Shown here in pieces: positions 1-5,720 of a stretch of 5,725 nucleotides of DNA. The stretch is taken from contig FR882050.1 of assembly GCA_000434915.1 (NCBI GenBank), positions 13,631 through 19,355 on the forward strand, in the 5' to 3' direction. The notes below the pieces were generated by a model. That model had not been told where the DNA came from, made no database searches, and saw nothing but the letters and a program-made list of their open reading frames with translations. This DNA is from Ruminococcus sp. CAG:563 (GTDB lineage: Bacteria > Bacillota > Clostridia > Oscillospirales > Acutalibacteraceae). The position numbers and the translations under genes were made by a program. Position 1 is the stretch's first letter. Every line of letters starts with the position of its first letter.

Positions 1-1101
1 GCCCTGCTGAACGAGACGTCTGCCCTCGCCGCGGGACTTTGTGATATTTGTTTTGAGAAGAATATCAAGAATATCAATTTTTCCGTCGGTGAAATCTGCA
101 TCCGAAAGAGTTGTGGTCGGCATATTGTCGAGGTTTGCTCCGCCGCCGAAGAGTGCCTTTGAAGCCTCTCTTGCCTTGGCTGCTTCTTCCTCGCCGTGGA
201 CGAGCTTTGTAAGTTCAAATGCAAGGATATCCTTTGCCTCGTTAAGCTGTGCGCCCTCCCAATGATCCATTGCGTCAATTTCCTCAAGCGGAAGGAAGGT
301 GAGCATACGGATACACTTGAGAACGTCCTGATCGCCGACATTGCGCCAGTACTGATAGAATTCATAGGGGCTTGTCTTTTCGGGGTCGAGCCAAACAGCA
401 CCCGAAGCGGTTTTGCCCATCTTTTTACCCTCGGAGTTCATGAGCAGGGTAATCGTCATTGCATAAGCGTCCTTGCCGAGCTTCTTTCTTATAAGCTCAG
501 TGCCGCCGAGCATGTTTGACCACTGGTCATCGCCGCCGAACTGCATGTTGCAGCCGTACTCCTTGAAAAGATGATAGAAGTCATAGCTTTGCATAATCAT
601 GTAGTTGAACTCAAGGAAGCTGAGGCCCTTTTCCATTCTCTGCTTGTAGCACTCGGCACGAAGCATATTGTTAACAGAGAAGCATGCGCCGACCTCACGA
701 AGAACGTCAACGTAGTTGAGGTCGAGGAGCCAATCTGCATTGTTAACCATCATTGCCTTGCCCTCGCCGAACTCAATGAAGCGGCTCATCTGCTTCTTGA
801 AGCAGGCGATGTTATGGTCGATATCCTCTTTTGTAAGCATTTTTCTCATGTCGGTTCTGCCCGAGGGGTCACCGATCATGCCTGTGCCGCCGCCGAGGAG
901 GGCGATCGGTCTGTTGCCGGCCATCTGAAGCCTCTTCATAAGGCAGAGAGCCATGAAATGACCTACATGAAGGCTGTCGGCTGTCGGGTCAAAGCCGATG
1001 TAGAAAACGGCCTTTCCGTTATTGATAAGCTCCTTGATTTCGTTTTCGTCCGTGACCTGAGCAATGAGTCCGCGGGCAACAAGTTCATCATAGATTGTCA
1101 T
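1..1101 (-). CDS. tyrS: Tyrosyl-tRNA synthetase (TyrRS), partial: C-terminus beyond window
   Basis: Charges tRNA-Tyr with tyrosine in the cytoplasm using ATP (class I aminoacyl-tRNA synthetase). Reading leftward from the ATG at 1101-1099 gives 367 codons with no stop to the window edge. The class I signature is YIGFDPTADSLHVGH at residues 34-48, with HVGH as the HIGH motif. The tyrosine pocket shows Y167, Q171 and D174 in NYMIMQSYDF, followed by QFGGDDQWSN (187-196). The KMSKS loop appears as KMGKT (227-231), a normal TyrRS variant. The last visible residues, SRGEGRRLVQQG, look like the start of the C-terminal S4 tRNA-binding domain, so roughly 40-50 residues are missing at the left. The start is supported by AAAGGA nine bases upstream and by the usual short N-terminus of about 33 residues before the YIGFDPT motif. 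Expression is controlled by the T-box leader just upstream. Identification is very secure. Confidence 0.97.
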   Translation of the reverse strand, partial: MTIYDELVARGLIAQVTDENEIKELINNGKAVFYIGFDPTADSLHVGHFMALCLMKRLQMAGNRPIALLGGGTGMIGDPSGRTDMRKMLTKEDIDHNIACFKKQMSRFIEFGEGKAMMVNNADWLLDLNYVDVLREVGACFSVNNMLRAECYKQRMEKGLSFLEFNYMIMQSYDFYHLFKEYGCNMQFGGDDQWSNMLGGTELIRKKLGKDAYAMTITLLMNSEGKKMGKTASGAVWLDPEKTSPYEFYQYWRNVGDQDVLKCIRMLTFLPLEEIDAMDHWEGAQLNEAKDILAFELTKLVHGEEEAAKAREASKALFGGGANLDNMPTTTLSDADFTDGKIDILDILLKTNITKSRGEGRRLVQQG

Positions 1102-1110
1102 TTTGATGTG

Positions 1111-1116
1111 TCCTTT
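1111..1116 (-). promoter_or_regulatory. Ribosome binding site of tyrS
   Basis: AAAGGA on the minus strand, nine bases before the ATG at 1101. It lies downstream of the T-box terminator, so it is transcribed only when the leader is read through. Confidence 0.8.
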
Positions 1117-1138
1117 CTCATGAAAAAATTTTAGACAG

Positions 1139-1166
1139 AAAAAGCCCCCTGCCCTTAGGGCAGAGG
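1139..1166 (-). terminator. T-box-controlled intrinsic terminator upstream of tyrS
   Basis: On the minus strand CCUCUGCCC pairs with GGGCAGGGG (nine pairs including one G-U, loop UAA), followed by GGC and five U (1143-1139). The 5' arm (1166-1161) is also the 3' arm of the antiterminator, so the two structures exclude each other. Confidence 0.93.
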
Positions 1167-1389
1167 ACGAAAATATCGTGTTACCACCTCTGTTCACCGA
1201 GCCCTCACGGGAACGGCCTCAGCGAGTACATACATACTCTGACGCTTAACGCACGCACACGGCGCAGCCTACTGAAAATTTCAACTGCGCAGCTCGGGGA
1301 TGTATTTGGGCAAAACTCTCACGCTTTCTCACACCGACCGAAAGCTCTCTTGGCATCCTTTTTTGCTTACTTCTTCCCGTCAAAGCTGT
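1139..1389 (-). ncRNA. T-box riboswitch, tyrosine-specific, controlling tyrS
   Basis: A complete transcriptional T-box leader reading leftward. The base of stem I pairs CAGCU (1388-1384) with AGCUG (1294-1290). The specifier loop has AGUAA on its 5' side, then a GCAAAA/UUUUGC helix, then CCAAA followed by UAC at 1304-1302, a tyrosine codon placed exactly where the specifier sits. Stem I also carries the AGAGAG bulge and a GGUGUGA distal loop. A stem III-like hairpin (1197-1216, CCC-GUGA-GGG core) follows. The antiterminator is at 1161-1192: CAGAGG/CCUCUG and ACGA/UCGU helices flank a seven-base bulge UGGUAAC. The UGGU matches an A discriminator plus CCA end, as expected for tRNA-Tyr. The competing terminator reuses CCUCUG. 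Inference from the family: uncharged tRNA-Tyr stabilises the antiterminator and turns tyrS on. The outer 5' limit is set from the predicted transcription start. Confidence 0.95.
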
Positions 1390-1396
1390 TGAGAGC

Positions 1397-1425
1397 ATTA
1401 TATATTGTTTAAAGAATTTTGTCAA
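1397..1425 (-). promoter_or_regulatory. Sigma-A promoter of tyrS and its T-box leader
   Basis: On the minus strand TTGACA (1425-1420), a 17-base spacer, and TATAAT (1402-1397): a perfect consensus housekeeping promoter. Transcription should start about seven bases downstream, near 1390, just ahead of the base of T-box stem I. Position, spacing and downstream RNA agree. A consensus promoter fits a gene whose control is by transcription attenuation rather than initiation. Confidence 0.88.
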
Positions 1426-1429
1426 GCGG

Positions 1430-1458
1430 TTGACGTGAAAAAGAAAAAAGTGTAGAAT
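1430..1458 (+). promoter_or_regulatory. Sigma-A promoter of trmB
   Basis: TTGACG (1430-1435), a 17-base A-rich spacer, then TAGAAT (1453-1458); one mismatch from consensus in each box. The expected start near 1465 gives a leader of about 30 bases before trmB. Its -35 box lies four bases from the -35 box of the divergent tyrS promoter. Confidence 0.78.
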
Positions 1459-1483
1459 ATTCAGCAGTATATTAAACATTAAC

Positions 1484-1487
1484 GGAG
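1484..1487 (+). promoter_or_regulatory. Ribosome binding site of trmB
   Basis: GGAG eight bases before the ATG at 1496. It favours that ATG over the in-frame ATG two codons later. Confidence 0.75.
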
Positions 1488-1495
1488 CGAAAAAT

Positions 1496-2167
1496 ATGAG
1501 AATGCGAAGGAAAAAGAATCTTGACAAAAGACTGGAAAGCTGCGGCAACCTGATTTTTTCTATCGAGAGTGAGGATAAAAACTTTAACACGGCGATTGAA
1601 GAAAAGGAATACATTGACCTTGAAAAATGGTTCGGAAATTCCAATCCCGTCCGCCTTGAGGTCGGCTGTGGGAAAGGCCAGTTCGCCGCCGAGATTGCAA
1701 AGCGCAACCCGGATATCAATTATATTGCGGTCGAGAAATGCGCCAACGTTGTTGTGATTGCCGCCGAAAGAGCGATTGAGGAGAATATCCCGAACCTGCG
1801 CTTTATCAAAGGCTCGGCTGAGTATCTGCCGAAGTATCTGCCGGACGGAATTTTTGACAGGGTGTATCTAAACTTTTCCTGTCCGTTCCCCAAGAAGAAA
1901 TACGCAAATCATCGTCTGACAAACAGAAAATTCCTTGCGATTTTTGACCGACTGATGACCACGGACGGAGAAATTCACCAAAAGACGGATAACATGCACT
2001 TCTTTGAATACTCGATACAGGAATTTTCGGAGTATGGCATGGCAATTAAAAATGTTTCGCTGGATCTTCATAACAGCGACTTTGAGGGAAATATCGTTAC
2101 GGAATACGAAAAGCGTTTTTCAGACCTCGGTCAGCCGATTTACCGTCTCGAAGCTTATAAAAAATAA
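1496..2167 (+). CDS. trmB: tRNA (guanine-N7-)-methyltransferase TrmB
   Basis: Methylates G46 in the variable loop of many tRNAs to m7G using S-adenosylmethionine. The 223 residues match the usual length of about 210-240. The N-terminus MRMRRK resembles the MRMR start of Bacillus TrmB, which with the GGAG site fixes the start. The SAM motif I is LEVGCGKGQF (54-63), with NPDINYIAVE ending in acidic E80 as motif II. The family motif, usually NFSDPWPKKRH, reads NFSCPFPKKKY here (126-136), so the Asp is C129 and the Trp is F131. Downstream, KTDN (163-166), SLDLHNSDFEGN (188-199) and the C-terminal TEYEKRFSDLGQPIYRLEA (202-220) are normal, including the conserved T-x-x-E. The gene stands alone on the plus strand, divergent from tyrS and convergent with the pseudouridine synthase. 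The family is certain. Whether the altered motif leaves activity intact cannot be told from sequence. Confidence 0.95.
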   Translation: MRMRRKKNLDKRLESCGNLIFSIESEDKNFNTAIEEKEYIDLEKWFGNSNPVRLEVGCGKGQFAAEIAKRNPDINYIAVEKCANVVVIAAERAIEENIPNLRFIKGSAEYLPKYLPDGIFDRVYLNFSCPFPKKKYANHRLTNRKFLAIFDRLMTTDGEIHQKTDNMHFFEYSIQEFSEYGMAIKNVSLDLHNSDFEGNIVTEYEKRFSDLGQPIYRLEAYKK

Positions 2168-2197
2168 ACGCTTTTCCGGGAAAATTTCATAGCTGAT

Positions 2198-2235
2198 AAA
2201 AATCCGCACTCGGAAAGCACCGAATGCGGATTTTT
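2198..2235. terminator. Bidirectional intrinsic terminator between trmB and the minus-strand operon
   Basis: The hairpin pairs AAAAATCCGCA (2198-2208) with TGCGGATTTTT (2225-2235), then TCGG with CCGA after one non-Watson-Crick position, closing a six-base loop. Read rightward it ends in a T run for trmB. Read leftward the five A become a U run for the pseudouridine synthase operon, and the single mismatch becomes a U-G wobble, so it is slightly better in that direction. It begins one base past the minus-strand stop codon at 2237-2239. Confidence 0.9.
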
Positions 2236-2236
2236 C

Positions 2237-3208
2237 TTATAATGTTCCGTTCTCAAATTCACGTTTGAACCAAACGTCCTTGACCTCAAATTCTCTTGAA
2301 TGGAGATAGGAGAGGATACCGGCACTTTCGTCAAACATGAACACCAACTTGTAGGAATAAAGGCATTGCTTGCGATAGCCGAAATCCTTATTGAGCTTAT
2401 TAGTGCCGTATTTTCCGTCGCCGAGAAGCGGATGACCGATGGAAGCGAAATGTGCCCTTATCTGATGCGTTCTGCCGGTCATAAGCTCAACCTCAACAAG
2501 GCTGAGCTGCTTATCGTAATCACGGCCGAGTACTTTATACTTCGTGCGAATTTCTTTTGCTCCCTCACAGGGGTGCTTGAGAATTTTGACGTTATTTTTC
2601 TTCTCGTCCTTTAAAAGATAGCCCTCCAGAAGGCCGCTGTCACGCTCCATAATTCCGTGGCAAACGCAAAGATAAAACTTTTTAAGATTGGTTCTCTGCT
2701 TCATTTGAGCGTTCATTATCCTGAGACTTTCGGCATTCTTGGCGGCAATAACGATGCCTCCGGTGTTTCGGTCGATCCTGTTGACAAGGGCGGGTGTGAA
2801 TGAATTTTCCTCATCGGGCTTGTACTCGCCCTTTTCATAAAGATATTTCTTTATCCTCGTAATGAGCGTATCGACATACTCCCTGTCGTCGGGATGACAA
2901 AGCAAACCAGCCTTCTTGTCGAGAAGCATGATGTTTTCATCCTCATAGAGAATATCAAGCTTGCTTGGCGCACCCGTGAAGTCGTATCGGGTTTCCGGCT
3001 TAACAAAAAATTCATCATTGATATACATGTCAACAACGTCGCCGACTTGCAAAATCGTAGAAATCTCGGCACGCTTGTTGTTAACCTTGATACGCTTTTT
3101 TCTTATATATTTATACATAAGCGACTGCGGAAGATTAGGCATGCCTTTTCTTATAAACTTGTCGAGCCGCTGACCTGCGTCATTGGTTTTTATTTCAAAA
3201 CTTTTCAT
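2237..3208 (-). CDS. RluA-family 23S rRNA pseudouridine synthase with S4 domain (RluC/RluD type)
   Basis: Isomerises specific uridines to pseudouridine, most likely in 23S rRNA. The protein has 323 residues, normal for RluC/RluD-like enzymes. An N-terminal S4 RNA-binding domain (about residues 12-70, AGQRLDKFIRKGMPNL then IRKKRIKVNNKRA) precedes the catalytic domain. NRIDRNTGGIVIAAKN (143-158) holds the catalytic aspartate D146, with Ile where many members have RLD. The second hallmark is GRTHQIRAHFASIGHPLLGD (245-264), followed by GKYG. The target uridine cannot be assigned from sequence. It is the last gene of the minus-strand operon, starting three bases after the UPF0210 stop (UAA-AAU-AUG). 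No clear Shine-Dalgarno site is visible; the region is A/T-rich, so translation probably depends on ribosomes finishing the upstream gene. The bidirectional terminator follows directly. Confidence 0.94.
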   Translation of the reverse strand: MKSFEIKTNDAGQRLDKFIRKGMPNLPQSLMYKYIRKKRIKVNNKRAEISTILQVGDVVDMYINDEFFVKPETRYDFTGAPSKLDILYEDENIMLLDKKAGLLCHPDDREYVDTLITRIKKYLYEKGEYKPDEENSFTPALVNRIDRNTGGIVIAAKNAESLRIMNAQMKQRTNLKKFYLCVCHGIMERDSGLLEGYLLKDEKKNNVKILKHPCEGAKEIRTKYKVLGRDYDKQLSLVEVELMTGRTHQIRAHFASIGHPLLGDGKYGTNKLNKDFGYRKQCLYSYKLVFMFDESAGILSYLHSREFEVKDVWFKREFENGTL

Positions 3209-3211
3209 ATT

Positions 3212-4576
3212 TTAATTCTTAAACGAGTGTATCGGTGCAGGAATTCTGCCGCCTCTGTTGATGAAATCCGAGCAATCTGCACCGTTGACCGGCATTATCG
3301 GAGCGTAGCCGAGCAATCCGCCGAATTCAACGGTATCGCCAACGTCCTTGCCGATTACGGGAATCAATCTGACCGCCGTGGTTTTCTGGTTTATCATTCC
3401 TATTGCCATTTCGTCGGCAATTATGCCCGAAATCGTCGATGACTTTGTGCTGCCGGGAATTGCAATCATATCAAGGCCGACCGAACAAACACAGGTCATG
3501 GCCTCGAGCTTTTCAAGCGTGAGCATACCTGCATTGACCGAGTCGATCATGCCCTGATCCTCTGAAACGGGAATGAATGCTCCCGAGAGCCCGCCGACGT
3601 ATGACGAAGCCATTATGCCTCCCTTTTTAACCTGGTCGTTGAGTAATGCAAGAGCTGCAGTTGTGCCCGGTGCACCGACATATTCAAGGCCCATTTCCTC
3701 CAAAATCTCAGCCACGCTGTCGCCTATTGCAGGAGTAGGAGCGAGCGAAAGGTCGATAATTCCGAACGGAACGCCCAGCCTTTGTGATGCTTCACGTGCT
3801 ACGAGCTGACCTACTCTTGTAACCTTGAATGCGGTTTTCTTTATCGTTTCGCAAAGTGTGCCGAAGTCGCTGCCTTTCACCTCGCTGATAGCACGTTTAA
3901 CGACACCGGGGCCGCTGACACCGACATTTATAATTGTGTCCGCTTCCGTTACGCCGTGAAATGCGCCCGCCATGAACGGATTATCATCCGGAGCGTTGCA
4001 GAACACAACGAGCTTTGCACAGCCGATTGAGCCGCTGTCTTTTGTAAGCTCGGCGGTTTTGACTATCGTTTCGCCGAGAAGCTTGACAGCGTCCATGTCA
4101 ATACCAGTTTTGGTCGAGCCGACATTGACCGAGCTGCAAACTCTTTCTGTTGAAGCGAGAGCCTCGGGAATGGATTCGATAAGCAGCTTTTCGGCAGGGG
4201 TCATTCCCTTTGAAACAAGGGCAGAAAAGCCGCCGATGAAGTTAACGTTTATCTCATGCGCCGCACGGTCAAGCGTTTTGGCAATTTTGACAAAGTCGGC
4301 AGTCTCTTTACAGCATGACGCTCCGATAAGAGAAATCGGCGTAACCGAAACACGCTTGTTAACTATCGGGATTCCGAATTCAAGCGCAATTTCATCGCCT
4401 GTTTCGACGAGCTTGCCGGCTTTTGCAAGTATTTTTTTATAGATGTTATCGCAGGTGGTATCAACCTCGGACGAAATACAGTCGAGCAGACTTATGCCCA
4501 TTGTAATAGTGCGCACGTCGAGGTTGTTTTCTTCAATCATTTTGTTCGTTTCGCGAACCTCAAAGGAATTAATCAT
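3212..4576 (-). CDS. UPF0210 (DUF711) / PFL-like family protein
   Basis: A conserved protein of unknown biochemical function, called PFL-like for fold resemblance to pyruvate formate-lyase. Its 454 residues match the family, and it resembles pneumococcal SP0239 from end to end as I recall that sequence. Recognisable blocks are IRTITMGISLLDC-like VRTITMGISLLDC (21-33), NKRVSVTPISLIGASC (73-88), NFIGGFSALVSKG (112-124), VCSSVNVGSTKTGI (146-159), NPFMAGAFHGV (199-209), NVGVSGPGVVKRA (217-229), DLSLAPTPAIGDS (275-287), TTAALALLNDQVKKGG (305-320), GGLSGAFIPVSED (328-340) and the C-terminal GGRIPAPIHSFKN (442-454). I see no RVxGY-like glycyl-radical motif near the C-terminus, so it should not be taken as a glycyl-radical enzyme. 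The start is supported by GAGG six bases upstream. It follows the ACT gene after eight bases, the standard pairing. Family very secure, function unknown. Confidence 0.95.
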   Translation of the reverse strand: MINSFEVRETNKMIEENNLDVRTITMGISLLDCISSEVDTTCDNIYKKILAKAGKLVETGDEIALEFGIPIVNKRVSVTPISLIGASCCKETADFVKIAKTLDRAAHEINVNFIGGFSALVSKGMTPAEKLLIESIPEALASTERVCSSVNVGSTKTGIDMDAVKLLGETIVKTAELTKDSGSIGCAKLVVFCNAPDDNPFMAGAFHGVTEADTIINVGVSGPGVVKRAISEVKGSDFGTLCETIKKTAFKVTRVGQLVAREASQRLGVPFGIIDLSLAPTPAIGDSVAEILEEMGLEYVGAPGTTAALALLNDQVKKGGIMASSYVGGLSGAFIPVSEDQGMIDSVNAGMLTLEKLEAMTCVCSVGLDMIAIPGSTKSSTISGIIADEMAIGMINQKTTAVRLIPVIGKDVGDTVEFGGLLGYAPIMPVNGADCSDFINRGGRIPAPIHSFKN

Positions 4577-4581
4577 AGCTT

Positions 4582-4586
4582 ACCTC
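4582..4586 (-). promoter_or_regulatory. Ribosome binding site of the UPF0210 gene, overlapping the ACT stop codon
   Basis: GAGGT on the minus strand, with GAGG six bases before the ATG at 4576. Its first two bases are the last two of the UGA that ends the ACT gene (4587-4585). A ribosome terminating on the ACT gene therefore sits on this site, which suggests coupled translation. Confidence 0.8.
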
Positions 4587-4857
4587 AGATTCTGTGCATT
4601 ACGTTAAAAATGTCCTCGTGCTGCATCTTGATTTTTACGCCCAATTCTTCGCTGATTTTTTCGATTTCTTCATTGAGAACGGCGAAGTCCTTTTTTGCAT
4701 TCTGAGCGTCAACAATCATTATCATGTTGAAAAAGCCCTGAACTATTGACTGATTAATATCAAGAACGTTTATGTCATTTTCGGCAAGGTAGGTGCATAT
4801 TCTTGCGATTATACCCACTCGGTCCTTGCCTATGACCGTGATTATTGTTCTGTTCAT
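4585..4857 (-). CDS. ACT domain-containing protein, UPF0237 family
   Basis: A single stand-alone ACT domain of 90 residues, the full family length. ACT domains are small-ligand, often amino-acid, binding regulatory modules that usually dimerise. The start MNRTIITVIGKDRVGIIARI (1-20) contains the typical GKDxxGIIA strand-turn-helix ligand region. ENDINVLDINQSIVQGFFNM (25-44) is the second strand and helix, and the C-terminus IFNVMHRI resembles the IFEAMYNI end of pneumococcal SP0238 as I recall it. It resembles GcvR-type ACT modules, but there is no DNA-binding segment. The gene overlaps the upstream YfhO-family stop by four bases (ATGA) and is followed closely by UPF0210, its usual partner. 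By analogy it may sense a metabolite and modulate the UPF0210 protein; that is inference, and the ligand is unknown. Confidence 0.95.
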   Translation of the reverse strand: MNRTIITVIGKDRVGIIARICTYLAENDINVLDINQSIVQGFFNMIMIVDAQNAKKDFAVLNEEIEKISEELGVKIKMQHEDIFNVMHRI

Positions 4858-5720
4858 TTTTCATCCTCCGAGTCGTCGTTATTGTCTTCTATCTGGGAAA
4901 GAATTTCTTTAAGATTGATTTTCTGCGTATTGAGAATCTCGTCCGCTCTGTTAAGAGTTTCGGTCGGATCTTGCTTGTTCATCTCGTATTCATCGGGAAC
5001 ATCAAGAAGCTTTTCCGCATCCTCAACCGTCGCATTTTCTCCGAGATCTTGAGCCATGAGGGCGTCAATACCTGTCGGCTCATCGGCTTGAGCTGTGCCG
5101 CTTACTTCGTTAATCTCTGCAACGAGCATCTTGGCATATCTCTTCTTTTTAACAATGTGAATTATGACAAGAGCCGCTATGAATGCAACAAGTGTGCCTG
5201 CCGAAACGATTGCGCCGATCATGAAGCCCTTCGGCTTGTAGGTCATTTCAATCGTATGTGTGCCCGGTGCTGCGTCGATTCCTATGAGTGCACCGCCTAT
5301 GGCAACAGGCTCAATCTTTTCTCCGTCGATAGTTATTTCCCAACCCTCATCATAGTTGATTGAAGTGTAAACAAGCTCGCTTGCCTTGACGTCGACCGTA
5401 CCCTTGATGTGGGTATCGGTGAACTCGGTTATATTCATTGCAGACGCTGAGAGCTTATGATATCCTGCCTCGAAATTAGTCATGTCAAGACCTACGGCGT
5501 AAATATCGGCATAACCCGACTCCTTATCGGCAGGTATCGTAATCTCGAGAGTGAGAATCTCACCCTTTTCAAAATAGCCGCAGTCAACAACATACGGATC
5601 GTCAGGTGTTTGAGTCTTTGAAAGTCCGTTTGTGCCCGAAATATTAAAGGTTTCTGCACTCTGGCAGTCTACATAAAGGTAGACATTCTGTGATTCGGGA
5701 ATCTCATATTTGCGAACGAT
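4854..5720 (-). CDS. YfhO-family membrane protein, C-terminal part; N-terminus absent from this open frame
   Basis: The open frame covers 288 residues plus stop. It matches the C-terminal end of YfhO-type proteins, normally about 800-1000-residue multi-pass membrane proteins linked to glycosylation of cell-envelope polymers such as lipoteichoic acid. Visible first is a beta-rich extracellular region. It includes INYDEGWEITIDGEKIEPV, then GALIGIDAAPGTHTIEMTYK and PKGF, the usual YfhO C-terminal pattern. One hydrophobic helix follows (GFMIGAIVSAGTLVAFIAAL, about 5225-5151), then KKKRYAK and an acidic cytoplasmic tail of about 95 residues ending DDSEDEK. The first ATG in frame is at 5483, but the 79 codons before it (5484-5720) are clearly coding and contain no ATG, GTG or TTG, so 5483 is not the true start. 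An in-frame TAA sits at 5723-5721, five bases from the edge. This is either a real nonsense or frameshift mutation or an edge error. Confidence 0.85.
   Translation of the reverse strand: MVRKYEIPESQNVYLYVDCQSAETFNISGTNGLSKTQTPDDPYVVDCGYFEKGEILTLEITIPADKESGYADIYAVGLDMTNFEAGYHKLSASAMNITEFTDTHIKGTVDVKASELVYTSINYDEGWEITIDGEKIEPVAIGGALIGIDAAPGTHTIEMTYKPKGFMIGAIVSAGTLVAFIAALVIIHIVKKKRYAKMLVAEINEVSGTAQADEPTGIDALMAQDLGENATVEDAEKLLDVPDEYEMNKQDPTETLNRADEILNTQKINLKEILSQIEDNNDDSEDEK
4865..4869 (-). promoter_or_regulatory. Ribosome binding site of the ACT gene
   Basis: GGAGG on the minus strand, seven bases before the ATG at 4857 and inside the last codons of the YfhO-family gene. It confirms this start and lets the gene be translated independently of, or coupled to, the overlapping upstream gene. 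Confidence 0.85.

Noticed and set aside
1099..1121. A seven-codon upstream open frame (MRKDTSK) whose UGA overlaps the tyrS ATG
   Set aside because: Its ATG has no Shine-Dalgarno site and contains the tyrS ribosome binding site inside it. With a T-box already controlling transcription, it is most simply chance.
571..1134. A 187-codon plus-strand open frame across tyrS
   Set aside because: It is the complement of tyrS, which has full class I synthetase motifs. This frame shows no recognisable domain and runs out of the tyrS leader region.
1225..1240. Short tandem repeat of TACA/CATA (gtacatacatac)
   Set aside because: It is the loop and arms of a hairpin within the T-box leader (GAGUA-UGUAUG-UACUC), not an expanded repeat.
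1246..1719. A 157-codon minus-strand open frame spanning the T-box leader, both promoters and the start of trmB
   Set aside because: It overlaps a structured RNA, two promoters and the trmB coding strand, has no ribosome binding site, and its sequence resembles no protein family I recognise.
2894..3442. A 182-codon plus-strand open frame across the pseudouridine synthase and UPF0210 junction
   Set aside because: It lies antisense to two confidently identified genes and has no recognisable motif or ribosome binding site.
3212..4576. Possible glycyl-radical enzyme because the family is called PFL-like
   Set aside because: No RVxGY-type glycyl-radical loop is visible near the C-terminus and no activating enzyme gene is nearby. 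The family name reflects fold similarity only.
4845..5363. A 172-codon plus-strand open frame rich in Cys and hydrophobic residues
   Set aside because: It is antisense to the YfhO-family C-terminus. The cysteines and hydrophobic stretches come from complementing acidic and alanine-rich codons.
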